A stretch of DNA of 64,000 nucleotides from Bdellovibrionales bacterium (GTDB lineage Bacteria; Bdellovibrionota; Bdellovibrionia; Bdellovibrionales; Bdellovibrionaceae), in contig JAFEAQ010000022.1 of assembly GCA_018266295.1 (NCBI GenBank), positions 124,001 through 188,000 of the forward strand. Direction: 5' to 3'. Numbering within the stretch: position 1 is the first letter of the stretch; every line of letters begins with the position of its first letter. The notes below the pieces were generated by a model. The model worked only from the letters and a program-made list of their open reading frames with translations. It did no database searches and had not been told where the DNA came from. The position numbers and the translations under genes were made by a program. Below, piece by piece: positions 44,897-52,637 of this stretch.

Positions 44897-47058
44897 GCAA
44901 CCGCCTCCCTAAGACTAAGTCCAGGGACAGCCTTCATTAAATCTATTAGCTTTTCTTTATCTACTCTTGAAGTCGTTAAGCGCCAGTACTCCTCGGGCGT
45001 TACTTTAATATTCAATTTTCTGGTGGTCTCGCTTGCTTGCAGCAGAACTTCGGAAAAAGAGCCTACAATTGATCTCAGCGATTTGATCTCGCCAATGTCT
45101 CGCTCTTTCAGATTGAAGCGCTCTTTAAATTGAGTTTCATCGCCATCGATAGAAAAAATGAATCTTTGCGGTGAGTTTTCAATGATACCAGTATCACCTC
45201 CAACAATGAAATCCGTTGAAAGTTGACTAATTAAAACAACAGCATGACCGTACTTTCGAACATTTGCCGTTGAAAATTTGAAAAAGTCGAAACAGGACTT
45301 GATGAAGAATGGAGTTTCATCACAGACAAGAACTAAACGCTGCCCATTTGAACGCAGCATTTCAATATTGAATTGCGCCAAGACAGCTGCGATCCCAGCT
45401 TGAGCAAACTCAGGATCTGCCGCTTGAAAAATTTGTGAAAAATTGTAGTATCGAAGTCTAGCAAGACTCTCTAAATTACAATCGTTGGCATCCGTCAACT
45501 CAAAGGCTGATTCATAAACTCCCCCACGAACCCATCTTTTCAATAGTTCGCGCCGCGGAAAATCACTCGCAAAATTGTAAAAGTCATCGAGACTTGGGTC
45601 TGTCGGTTTTGAATCAACATAAAGCCTTACCGAATTTTCAATCTCGGCACGCAATCTTTTAGAAAGTGTCAATTCGCCCTGTTCTTGGATCAGAGAGGCA
45701 AGGAACTTAGACAGAATTCCCAGTTTGTCATTGTCCGAGGCAGATTCGATACTAAGTACTAGAAATGGATTGATACCAGAAGGTTTGTCCAAATTAAGTT
45801 GAAACTCCTGTCCTCCAAACAGTTCACACTCTTTTGAATGAGAGCCGCCGACATCTAACTTAATTATCGTTACTCTTGGATCTTGAAGCAAAGACGACGA
45901 TAGTAGACCCGTTAAGACACTTTTTCCTTTCCCGCTAGTTCCAATAACCAATGTATTAAAAACATTAAATGCAGGATTAAAGAGATCGAAATGGTGGAGG
46001 GTTTGATCTTGGCGAAACAAGCTGAGAGCTCTCTCTTTGCTAATGATCCCATTTGTAGTCTCTCCCTTTGACCAAATTGGCAGAAAGTTCGATAAAGCCT
46101 GATCTCCTTCTATCAAAGTAACATGCTGCTCAGAACCAGGTAACGCCGCCACTAAACTTTGAGCAACACCAAAAGTCTCAATTACGCAGTCTGAAAAGAG
46201 AGACATCTCAGAAATGATTTCTGACAATGCCGACGAGAGTTCCGTCTGGCTTGGGCGTTCGACCACGACTAAGATTTCTATTTCAAAAAACTGCGTTCCA
46301 GACTGAAAATTTTTGACGATTAAATCCTCGGTAGAGTCCCCTTGAAGTTGAGATGTAATATCTTTTCCGGACTTCGTTTGTTTCAATCTCCTTGCTAAAA
46401 GCAATTTCGCTTTCGCTTCATCCATCTTTCGAAACGAGACATTTACAAAAGAAGGAGCACTAATCTTGTCTAGAACATAGCCCCAGTCATATTCAGAAAA
46501 GGGCTCTAATGGTTGTTTTAATAGACGTATGACGCCAATACTCTTTGTACCAGTTTCAACAGATCTTTCGGTTCTGACCCAAGTAGAATGTTCTCGATCA
46601 AACAGCTTAAATACATCGTCATTAGAGAGGGTTTCTAACCTAAAACCGAATTGTTCAAAGAGCGCCTTAGCTTGAAGGAGCGCTCTAAATTGCGCTGGAT
46701 CTGTAGTCTTCTTGTCTTGGAAAATAGTATTCTTAATTTCCGCCAAAGCTTTAAAGCCGCCGGTAAAATCGAAGTATAGAAAAATATTTTTTCTTTTAAA
46801 TCCTAGGCTATTGACCGCGGCAGATCGAGGATACTCAGTTTCTAAATCTTTACATTGAAGAGGCTCCATTTTTATTCGTCCAAGAATTCTTGGATCGATC
46901 TGCCTCAACACCTGGACCAAGCGTATTCCAAAATCCTCAGAGTCTTGGGTTTCAATATCACAAGATCCAATTTTAAATCCCACTCCGCAAATGCCGTCTG
47001 TAGTGATCCAAATATTTAACCCTTGATATTCTTCAATATGTGAAAGAACTGGCAGCAT
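44878..47058 (-). CDS. virB4: VirB4/TraC-type T4SS ATPase
   Basis: 726 residues. Walker A GTSGKGKSVLTG near residue 370 and Walker B region LVLVCDETPFFIKS, with DTGIIENSPQRFIFS near the C-terminus, are diagnostic of VirB4/TraC. The N-terminal half is the CagE/TrbE-like region. GGGGGAGCA precedes the ATG. It energises pilus assembly and substrate transfer; as no VirB11 is present, this is an F-type-like layout. Confidence 0.9.
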   Translation of the reverse strand: MLPVLSHIEEYQGLNIWITTDGICGVGFKIGSCDIETQDSEDFGIRLVQVLRQIDPRILGRIKMEPLQCKDLETEYPRSAAVNSLGFKRKNIFLYFDFTGGFKALAEIKNTIFQDKKTTDPAQFRALLQAKALFEQFGFRLETLSNDDVFKLFDREHSTWVRTERSVETGTKSIGVIRLLKQPLEPFSEYDWGYVLDKISAPSFVNVSFRKMDEAKAKLLLARRLKQTKSGKDITSQLQGDSTEDLIVKNFQSGTQFFEIEILVVVERPSQTELSSALSEIISEMSLFSDCVIETFGVAQSLVAALPGSEQHVTLIEGDQALSNFLPIWSKGETTNGIISKERALSLFRQDQTLHHFDLFNPAFNVFNTLVIGTSGKGKSVLTGLLSSSLLQDPRVTIIKLDVGGSHSKECELFGGQEFQLNLDKPSGINPFLVLSIESASDNDKLGILSKFLASLIQEQGELTLSKRLRAEIENSVRLYVDSKPTDPSLDDFYNFASDFPRRELLKRWVRGGVYESAFELTDANDCNLESLARLRYYNFSQIFQAADPEFAQAGIAAVLAQFNIEMLRSNGQRLVLVCDETPFFIKSCFDFFKFSTANVRKYGHAVVLISQLSTDFIVGGDTGIIENSPQRFIFSIDGDETQFKERFNLKERDIGEIKSLRSIVGSFSEVLLQASETTRKLNIKVTPEEYWRLTTSRVDKEKLIDLMKAVPGLSLREAVACLAAI

Positions 47059-47066
47059 TGCTCCCC

Positions 47067-47318
47067 CTAGTTAAGAGTCTTTGACCCCAATTTAGACTTT
47101 AAAAAGTCACGAATTGTTTTTGGTCGTGATTTTAGTCGAATACGTAGGAGAATTAGGAAAGCCGCGCCCGCAATTAGAAAAGCCAATAGCTCGAGTCCAA
47201 ATGGACGAAGTACCGCGTGGGAAATTATTAAAACATACCCTAGCGCTCCTAAGTCCCAAACGGAAAGCCCTAACCATCCCGGACGCTCATTCAGCAGGCG
47301 GGCCCCCTTAGTCTTCAT
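47067..47318 (-). CDS. VirB3/TraL-like inner-membrane protein
   Basis: 83 residues with two close hydrophobic segments (SVWDLGALGYVLIISHAVL and LLAFLIAGAAFLILL) separated by RPFG, and a basic C-terminus. Size and position between the pilin and VirB4 genes match TraL/VirB3. It overlaps the pilin gene by 4 bases. Confidence 0.75.
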   Translation of the reverse strand: MKTKGARLLNERPGWLGLSVWDLGALGYVLIISHAVLRPFGLELLAFLIAGAAFLILLRIRLKSRPKTIRDFLKSKLGSKTLN

Positions 47319-47605
47319 ACACTGGCTCCAAAAATACGCCCAAGTAAACTGATCATAGCAGGTGCTCCAAGCACCGCTGCCGCACCGATGAGGCCACTAA
47401 AAAGGACCATTCGACCGATATGTGCAATTCCCAGGGCATACAGAATGCCGCCAATCGTAATTCCAATGCTAATTGCGGCGACTCCAATACGATTAAACAT
47501 GGTTTGCGCACTTTGAGCCGCATCAACTAAGTCTCTTGCTAAAGCGATATCAGAGAAGCTCAGACACGCTAAACCAACAACCAGATAAATCATTAAATAT
47601 TTCAT
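47315..47605 (-). CDS. VirB2-like conjugative pilin precursor
   Basis: 96 residues: signal peptide (MKYLMIYLVVGLACLSFSDIALA) and a mature part with two hydrophobic helices (IGVAAISIGITIGGILYALG, MVLFSGLIGAAAVLGAPAMI), as in VirB2/TrbC cyclic or linear pilins. GGAGAAACTAAA precedes the start. Confidence 0.8.
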   Translation of the reverse strand: MKYLMIYLVVGLACLSFSDIALARDLVDAAQSAQTMFNRIGVAAISIGITIGGILYALGIAHIGRMVLFSGLIGAAAVLGAPAMISLLGRIFGASV

Positions 47606-47616
47606 TTTAGTTTCTC

Positions 47617-48120
47617 CTATTTTGAACTTGGTATAAGTGATGGAGGCGTTAGCTCCATAATTTTGTCTTGGTGAATGAGGCGATTGTCACCGTCTTCAAT
47701 CCATTGATTAATTTCATATACTCGCCACTCACCTGGATTGATCATTGACTTGTACTTATTTGGAACTTTAGCCCCGAAAGTTGCCGGAGTCTGCGTGGCA
47801 AGTCGGGGCTCTCCAATCTGATCCAACTGAGTCTTCATTACTCGAATCTCCTCTCGAAGTTTTTCAGCCTCTTTATCTGGATCGTTTAGGTAGAGAGTTA
47901 TGGCTCCCGCAACTGCTGCAGCCATTCCCCCATACATAGTTGAATAAGTCGTTTTATAGTCCTCTTTCTGCTGACCCAAAACTACACCTGTAGCACCAGC
48001 GATCAGCATGTTTTGAAAGACTCTTTCCTTTGTTGTGTGGGCACATCCCGTTGTCAGAGCAATGATCAAAATTCCAAAATTACTACTTACTCTCACTAGG
48101 TTTTTTTTACTGGCAGACAT
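47617..48120 (-). CDS. Lipoprotein, VirB7/TraV-like
   Basis: 167 residues from MSASKKN (GGAG 8 bases upstream), with a lipobox ALTTGC placing the modified Cys at residue 26. A hydrophobic patch (MYGGMAAAVAGAITLYL) and a helix (KEAEKLREEIRVMKTQLDQI) follow. Position just before the pilin gene suggests the outer-membrane core lipoprotein of the T4SS; similarity to TraV is not shown. It overlaps the upstream lipoprotein gene by 14 bases. Confidence 0.6.
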   Translation of the reverse strand: MSASKKNLVRVSSNFGILIIALTTGCAHTTKERVFQNMLIAGATGVVLGQQKEDYKTTYSTMYGGMAAAVAGAITLYLNDPDKEAEKLREEIRVMKTQLDQIGEPRLATQTPATFGAKVPNKYKSMINPGEWRVYEINQWIEDGDNRLIHQDKIMELTPPSLIPSSK

Positions 48121-49072
48121 ATTCCTGCTCCGATGACATTTTGAGACACACTTGTCCCTTGCCACCGGCTTGGCCATCCACCCCTTCTGGATAATCACGA
48201 TCACAAGGAGGATTGACTACCTCGTTGGCCGGACCCATTGGTACCGATCCTCGGACGCCGGCCGGACCTAATTTTCCTTCTTGATTCAAAAAGCTAATAT
48301 TTAAACTTTTGCCATCGGAAAAATTCACATTCAGATTTCCGGCGTTGCCACCATTGCCTCCGTTGGCACCCGCACATCCCGGATGTCGTCCGGGAAATGT
48401 AATAGCACCATTACGCCCATGACCGCCCTGCTCGCCTCGAAGAATGACCTGCAGGCTTCCTTTCGCCTTTTGCGAAAGAATATTAATTGTCCCGCCGGAT
48501 CTGCCGTTTTTGTCCCAGAATGCTTGTGTTCCTTCTGGAAAATTTTGAACTAATCCGCCATCTGAAATGAACTCTTTAGTAACAATCGTCAGATTCTTAT
48601 CCAACGTAGTTACGACTGCTTTATTTGTAAGAAAAACTCTGGCAGCTTCAATCTTTTGATGGTTCGCTAACTCTACCGGACCATCCCATAAAATATCCGT
48701 CGGAATTTTTACGAAAACCGGAATCGACGACGATACACGTCCATCGTCCGTCAATTGTTCTACGAGATAAGAAAGTTCCGATCCTCCGGACACCTGAGCA
48801 TGTACAAACTTTTTGTCCGAACCGGACACTACACCAAGAATTTTCGATTGTTCCGATACTCGGACAGTACCCTGAGCGTCCGGCCAAGATAAATCCACTT
48901 CGTAAGAATTTGGTTGATCCGAACCAACAATCTCTACCGCGATTTGGTCCGTCGACAATTGTTGAATCCGTGGATCAATGGCCGGCTTTTCTTTTTTTAA
49001 TTCGTTAGTACATCCGGACAATCCAAAATTTGACAATAGCAGGCCCGCGAGGAGCCATTGAGCTTTTTGCAT
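48107..49072 (-). CDS. Lipoprotein with a Gly-rich collagen-like region, first gene of the transfer operon
   Basis: 321 residues; lipobox LSGC (Cys21). Residues about 40-140 are strand-rich, and residues about 205-310 are Gly/Asn-rich (GEQGGHGRNGAITFPG, GANGGNGGNAGN, GPAGVRGSVPMGP) with several Cys. Such repeats occur in Bdellovibrio surface proteins. AAGGGAGATGCT precedes the ATG. It may be a surface adhesin for mating-pair formation; its role is unknown. Confidence 0.65.
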   Translation of the reverse strand: MQKAQWLLAGLLLSNFGLSGCTNELKKEKPAIDPRIQQLSTDQIAVEIVGSDQPNSYEVDLSWPDAQGTVRVSEQSKILGVVSGSDKKFVHAQVSGGSELSYLVEQLTDDGRVSSSIPVFVKIPTDILWDGPVELANHQKIEAARVFLTNKAVVTTLDKNLTIVTKEFISDGGLVQNFPEGTQAFWDKNGRSGGTINILSQKAKGSLQVILRGEQGGHGRNGAITFPGRHPGCAGANGGNGGNAGNLNVNFSDGKSLNISFLNQEGKLGPAGVRGSVPMGPANEVVNPPCDRDYPEGVDGQAGGKGQVCLKMSSEQEYVCQ

Positions 49073-49401
49073 AGCATCTCCCTTAAATAAGTTTTCAAAA
49101 TGTGTCCGAAAATCGGACCACCCTCTTGAAATTTGGAGATGCTACGTGCTAAATCTTGAATGCATTTATCCGGTGCACGCTCATCCTCACTTGTGATTAC
49201 AGTCACATTTTCCCGAGGGTGGGCTTTTTTCGTTTCTGGGCCTAGAAATACTCAGCGTTAGTTTTTAAGTAAAGCTTTATTTCATAATAAATACATATAG
49301 TTACGCCATACGTATTCATGAAAAATCATAATTATTTATAGAATTCTATGTTTTTATCTTGAAACTTATGTGCTTAAAAAGTACTCATTAAACCAAATTT
49401 T
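49073..49401. other. 329-bp intergenic region between the transfer operon and cassette copy 2
   Basis: The region holds no gene I can support. It contains the divergent promoters, GTCCGA/TCGGAC (49104-49118), and a plus-strand candidate small RNA described separately. The right half is AT-rich. Upstream of 49402, TTGAAA with TACTCA 17 bases later is a possible promoter for cassette copy 2. No tRNA or attachment repeat was found. Confidence 0.5.
49104..49232 (+). ncRNA. Candidate structured RNA antisense to the transfer-operon leader
   Basis: On the plus strand CCACCCTC (49118-49125) pairs with GAGGGTGG (49217-49224), closing a domain that contains TGTGA/TCACA (about 49192-49206). It is followed by GC and TTTTTT (49227-49232), a terminator-like end. 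It overlaps the 5' leader of the minus-strand transfer operon, so it might act as an antisense regulator, as FinP does. Promoter and expression are unknown. Confidence 0.4.
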
Positions 49402-49794
49402 ATGAGAAAGAAACTCAGCCTCGCCGAAAAAATCGCACTCCTCGCAAAACACTCTGGTGTGAGCCAGTCTGCCATTGCCGATCAAGTAGGAGTACCTGCA
49501 AGTCACGTGAATCATTTCTTCCGTGGCAAAGGCGACGTTCGCTCTGAACTCTTCATTGAAATTCTAAAGACACTCAACATTGACATCGAAGCACTGATCA
49601 ACAAAGAAGTTGCTCGTATGAATGATTTAGATCTCGAAGAAAAACAAAATGCAGGCGAAGTTTTCGAGAGGCTTGTGAAGTCTTTCGATAAAACTGATAG
49701 AGAAGCAATCGTTCAGTATATTGACGGCTTCGCTGTAGCCCAGTTGGGTTCTAAAGCTAAGAAACAAACGAAAGTATTAAAAGAGTTAATTTAA
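49402..49794 (+). CDS. XRE-type HTH regulator, cassette gene 1 (copy 2)
   Basis: 130 residues; HTH at residues about 10-60 (VSQSAIADQVGVPASHVNHF). A helical C-terminus ends in a basic tail (GSKAKKQTKVLKEL). There is no Shine-Dalgarno before the ATG and a TTGAAA-N17-TACTCA promoter lies just upstream, so the message may be nearly leaderless. It probably controls the cassette. Confidence 0.72.
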   Translation: MRKKLSLAEKIALLAKHSGVSQSAIADQVGVPASHVNHFFRGKGDVRSELFIEILKTLNIDIEALINKEVARMNDLDLEEKQNAGEVFERLVKSFDKTDREAIVQYIDGFAVAQLGSKAKKQTKVLKELI

Positions 49795-49806
49795 TTGGGG
49801 GGATCT

Positions 49807-50337
49807 TTGGAAATACAGACGCAAGCCATCGCCTCAGATGAATCTCTGAAGGTGAAGTTTAGGAAGGACTACAAATTCCTACGCTTTTATCTTCTGCCAT
49901 TTTTAAAAGACTTTTCAGCTGACGTGCGCTGGATGGCTGAGAAAATTGGCACAAATGTCGAGCAAGCTTTTGAATATCAAGATTTGCTTATCGCTTCGGA
50001 ATATTGGGTGCGTCATCCAAATGGCGGCATCTCTGTAAAAGAAAATTACCCAAGATTCAGAAAGAATTTCGACGATTTTTTGAATACGGCAGAGTTCATG
50101 ACTCTCAATGCAAATATTAGCACGAGAATAACTGACGACGGACAATGCTGGTACGAGACATTTACGATTCCCACTACAAAAGAGCTTGAAACGGAATTCA
50201 TTGGAAAATTAGACTCTCTTTTGAAGGAATTCAGAGAAAAGTCTGAGAAAACACCTGGCGACACGATTGTTTCTTGGTCTCAGATTTACACTCATGCCCT
50301 GAACGGCACGAACGCCAACAAGGAGGTACAACAATGA
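49807..50337 (+). CDS. DUF4423/TIGR02147-like protein, cassette gene 2 (copy 2)
   Basis: 176 residues. LRFYLLPFLKDFSADVRWMA matches the copy 1 segment WWVVFAAFDLPDFQPSPLWV in position and pattern; the later LIASEYWVRHPNGGISV corresponds to the LGYLRKENGAFYSI part. It starts at TTG 49807 with GGGGGGA 4 bases upstream (a TTG four codons earlier is possible). Gene 3 overlaps its stop. Confidence 0.66.
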   Translation: MEIQTQAIASDESLKVKFRKDYKFLRFYLLPFLKDFSADVRWMAEKIGTNVEQAFEYQDLLIASEYWVRHPNGGISVKENYPRFRKNFDDFLNTAEFMTLNANISTRITDDGQCWYETFTIPTTKELETEFIGKLDSLLKEFREKSEKTPGDTIVSWSQIYTHALNGTNANKEVQQ

Positions 50338-50621
50338 AATTCACCCTAGCAATCCTTACTGTATTAGTTCCGTTCTTCGTCCATGCTGGCGGCGGTGGTG
50401 GTCTTCGTCCGGGAATGGAATCTGGTATGGTCCGTCCGGAAATCGTATATCACTTAGGCGAGTCTAACGGCGTAACGTCCTTTGCTTTTGGACAGCTCGA
50501 TAACAATGAGTGGAAAATCCAAAACATCACATTACCGACGAGTGAAATTGAGCTTGATTACAATACAAAACAAGCACTTCAGGTTTCTAAGAAGTTAAAA
50601 AATTGGGCTGAGGTAAAATAA
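50334..50621 (+). CDS. Exported Gly-rich GGGG/RPGM protein, cassette gene 3 (copy 2)
   Basis: 95 residues with signal peptide MKFTLAILTVLVPFFVHA and a mature start GGGGGLRPGM. It shares PEIVY and the C-terminal LKNWAEVK-type end with copy 1 but has only one Gly tract. AGGAGG is 7 bases upstream. An ATGA overlap couples it to gene 2. An exported component in a cassette otherwise made of cytoplasmic proteins is notable. Confidence 0.75.
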   Translation: MKFTLAILTVLVPFFVHAGGGGGLRPGMESGMVRPEIVYHLGESNGVTSFAFGQLDNNEWKIQNITLPTSEIELDYNTKQALQVSKKLKNWAEVK

Positions 50622-51296
50622 ATGATTCAATTACCAGGCCGAGTTAAATCGGTTAAGCCGACATTTCAAGCTGATTCATTTACTTGTCCGCATTGTGGTG
50701 TCTTCTCTCAGATGACCTGGTCAGAAACTCAAGCAAATGGCTCTAACAACTCCGAGAGAATTTGCCTTTCTAAGTGCGAAAGCTGTGATAGATTCGCAAT
50801 TTGGACAGCATTTTTAACATATAATAGTGATAGAAGAGCAAACTGGAATGCAACATTGGTGCACCCAAGAAGTGCAAAACATCAACCACACGATCAACTT
50901 CCAGCCGACGTTAAAAGAGATTTCGAGGAAGCTGCCAACGTACTGTCATTTTCTCCAAAGGCTTCTGCAGCACTTCTTCGATTAGCTGTTCAAAAATTAA
51001 TCCCGCATGCCGGTGAGACAAATTCAAATTTAAATGAAGCAATTAAATCTTTAGTTTCTAAGGGCCTTTCGCCACAAATTCAACAGGCTCTAGATATTGT
51101 TAGAATTACCGGAAACAATGCAGTTCACCCTGGTCAAATGGACGAAAAAGACATTTCTGAAATTGCAGACGCGTTGTTTGAAATCATTAATTTGATTTGT
51201 GAAGAATTCATTGCCAAGCCCGAGCGAATTAAGAGCCTTTATGAACGGCTGCCAAGTGAATCTCTAAAGCAAATTAAGCGAAGAGATGCGAATTAG
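50622..51296 (+). CDS. Zinc-ribbon DUF4145 protein, cassette gene 4 (copy 2, intact)
   Basis: 224 residues. N-terminal zinc ribbon CPHC (about residues 24-27) with CESC (about 52-55); a central DFEEAANVLSFSPKASAALL helix; and RITGNNAVHPG in the DUF4145 core. It shows that the copy 1 frame change is an exception. DUF4145 proteins occur in restriction and Abi contexts, and the HEPN-like fold makes an RNase role possible. Confidence 0.82.
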   Translation: MIQLPGRVKSVKPTFQADSFTCPHCGVFSQMTWSETQANGSNNSERICLSKCESCDRFAIWTAFLTYNSDRRANWNATLVHPRSAKHQPHDQLPADVKRDFEEAANVLSFSPKASAALLRLAVQKLIPHAGETNSNLNEAIKSLVSKGLSPQIQQALDIVRITGNNAVHPGQMDEKDISEIADALFEIINLICEEFIAKPERIKSLYERLPSESLKQIKRRDAN

Positions 51297-51311
51297 GCAT
51301 TAGTAGGCCAA

Positions 51312-51992
51312 ATGAATCCAGAGGATATTAAAAACGCATCAGAAGCGATTAAAAATGCAAGCGCGTTTGGAATTGAAGCCATAAAATTCATTCGTGTATT
51401 AACTGATGAGCCCATGAAAGAGCTTTCTGGGATCCTTTCTGATAAGTTAAAATTTTATCGTTGGAGAAATCAGCAACAAATTCTTTTGAAAGCCGCTGAA
51501 TATTTAAGATCAAATAACATCCTCACTAGAAAAATTCCGCTAAGAGAATTAATTCCACTTTTAGAATATAGTTCTATGGAAGACGAAGAGTTATTGCAGG
51601 ATCTTTGGGCCGGGATTTTAGCAAATTCCGCAAATAGCAACAGCTCAAACCGCAGCAACTTGGTATTTATCGAAATTTTAAAAAGCCTTTCAAAAATGGA
51701 GGCTGAAATACTCCAGGTTATCTCTTCGATTCCAAATTGTATGAATCCAAATGGAGTAATTCTTACCACGTACTTACCTGCAACAGCTCAAATGATGACC
51801 CCGCCGCCATCAGGGGCCAGATCTTCCCTGTTGCCAAACGATGACGTCACATTAGCTTTGGCCAATCTCGACAGATTAGGATGTATCTCGATCGTAAAGT
51901 CGATTGGTGGGGATCAGATGTTTGAATTTATAAAATGTACTGAGCTGGGAATTAGACTAGTCCAAATATGTACTGTGGCAAAAACAGTCTAG
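51312..51992 (+). CDS. DUF4393 (Abi-alpha-like) protein, cassette gene 5 (copy 2)
   Basis: 226 residues; FIRVLTDEPMKELSGILSDK and LKFYRWRNQQQILLKAAEYL, then LLEYSSMEDEELLQDLWAGI and LANSA, match the family signature. LDRLGCISIVKSIGGDQ near the end matches copy 1. It starts 15 bases after gene 4 with no strong Shine-Dalgarno. It is the probable effector component. Confidence 0.78.
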   Translation: MNPEDIKNASEAIKNASAFGIEAIKFIRVLTDEPMKELSGILSDKLKFYRWRNQQQILLKAAEYLRSNNILTRKIPLRELIPLLEYSSMEDEELLQDLWAGILANSANSNSSNRSNLVFIEILKSLSKMEAEILQVISSIPNCMNPNGVILTTYLPATAQMMTPPPSGARSSLLPNDDVTLALANLDRLGCISIVKSIGGDQMFEFIKCTELGIRLVQICTVAKTV

Positions 51993-52056
51993 TTCTAGCA
52001 ATAGAAATGCTGAGAACAGTCCAACCACACAAATTTTAAAAAAACATATTTTTCAA

Positions 52057-52085
52057 TTGACCGTACATTTCCCGTACTTTATTTC
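52057..52085 (+). promoter_or_regulatory. Candidate promoter for the small-gene pair
   Basis: TTGACC (52057-52062), a 17-base spacer and TATTTC (52080-52085) lie 33 bases before the 62-residue gene. Within the spacer, CGTAC occurs twice in near-symmetric positions (around 52062 and 52073). Confidence 0.45.
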
Positions 52086-52117
52086 TATAGATGGAGGAGC
52101 ACTAAAGGAGTTAACCA

Positions 52118-52306
52118 ATGGGTTACTACAAAGAGCTCGACATCGAAAGAATTCATAGTGAAGAAGCTGAAAATAGGTTGTTGGCTTCTATTCAACCTAC
52201 ATTTAGCGAAGACTTACTAAGTGAAGTTTGCGAAACTTCTAACTTGGAATCCTTTCCCTATTCGCCATCTAAATCCGGAATTCAGTCTTTAGCTTTCTAT
52301 CAGTAG
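52118..52306 (+). CDS. Small acidic protein of unknown function
   Basis: 62 residues, acidic (HSEEAENRLL, FSEDLLSEVCETSNLE), no signal or domain recognised. AAAGGAG is 7 bases upstream and a good promoter precedes it, so it is probably real. It forms a two-gene unit with the next ORF 14 bases downstream. Confidence 0.55.
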   Translation: MGYYKELDIERIHSEEAENRLLASIQPTFSEDLLSEVCETSNLESFPYSPSKSGIQSLAFYQ

Positions 52307-52320
52307 TTGGTGGTGATTAT

Positions 52321-52593
52321 ATGGTTGGTCGTAGATATCAAGCCGATCCTCGGCTTTTACTTTCTATATGGAAGAAAGATGGCACTCTTTGGTATGCAGA
52401 ACCAGACGATCTTCGTGCTGTTATTTTGGCAGAAGCGGCTCCTGAGGAATTAATACGATCTCGCATGGGATACGGTTATCATTTAATCCAAGAAGCTCTT
52501 GAAGGAAAAAGACTGAGTATCTGGTCCATTTCATTTATTGAACATGGAATATTGATACAATCACAAAATACAAATAGTCCTCTGAAATATTGA
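52321..52593 (+). CDS. Small unknown protein downstream of the 62-residue gene
   Basis: 90 residues (RYQADPRLLLSIWKKDGTLW, EEALEGKRLSI-like amphipathic helix). No family was recognised. It follows GGTGGTGATT. It lies between cassette copy 2 and the metal-resistance array and could be a cargo or toxin-like pair with the upstream gene. Confidence 0.5.
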   Translation: MVGRRYQADPRLLLSIWKKDGTLWYAEPDDLRAVILAEAAPEELIRSRMGYGYHLIQEALEGKRLSIWSISFIEHGILIQSQNTNSPLKY

Positions 52594-52637
52594 ACACAAT
52601 AAAATCATGATTTCAAAAACTCCAGAGGACAAAGCTT

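Larger units (their letters stand above)
36170..49072. mobile_element. Conjugative/ICE-like module
   Basis: A toxin-antitoxin pair, coupling ATPase, replication-relaxation protein, candidate oriT, integrase, excisionase, small basic protein and a ten-gene T4SS set all on the minus strand. Boundaries are not defined: no flanking attachment repeats or tRNA were found, and the element could extend into the defence island on the left. No VirB11, no VirB1 transglycosylase and no MOB relaxase were seen. Confidence 0.7.
49402..51992 (+). repeat. Five-gene cassette, copy 2 (intact)
   Basis: Same order and orientation as 10185-12919; all five reading frames are intact here. The start of gene 3 overlaps the stop of gene 2. 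It directly follows the conjugation region, so the two copies flank about 36.5 kb of defence and transfer genes. Confidence 0.85.

Noticed and set aside
48997-49206. 69-codon minus-strand frame overlapping the start of the transfer lipoprotein
   Set aside because: GTG start without a good ribosome-binding site, overlaps the lipoprotein start in another frame, and no family pattern.
10185-51992. Cassette copies as insertion-site repeats of the element
   Set aside because: Their DNA is clearly diverged; no identical stretch long enough for attachment or recombination repeats was seen.
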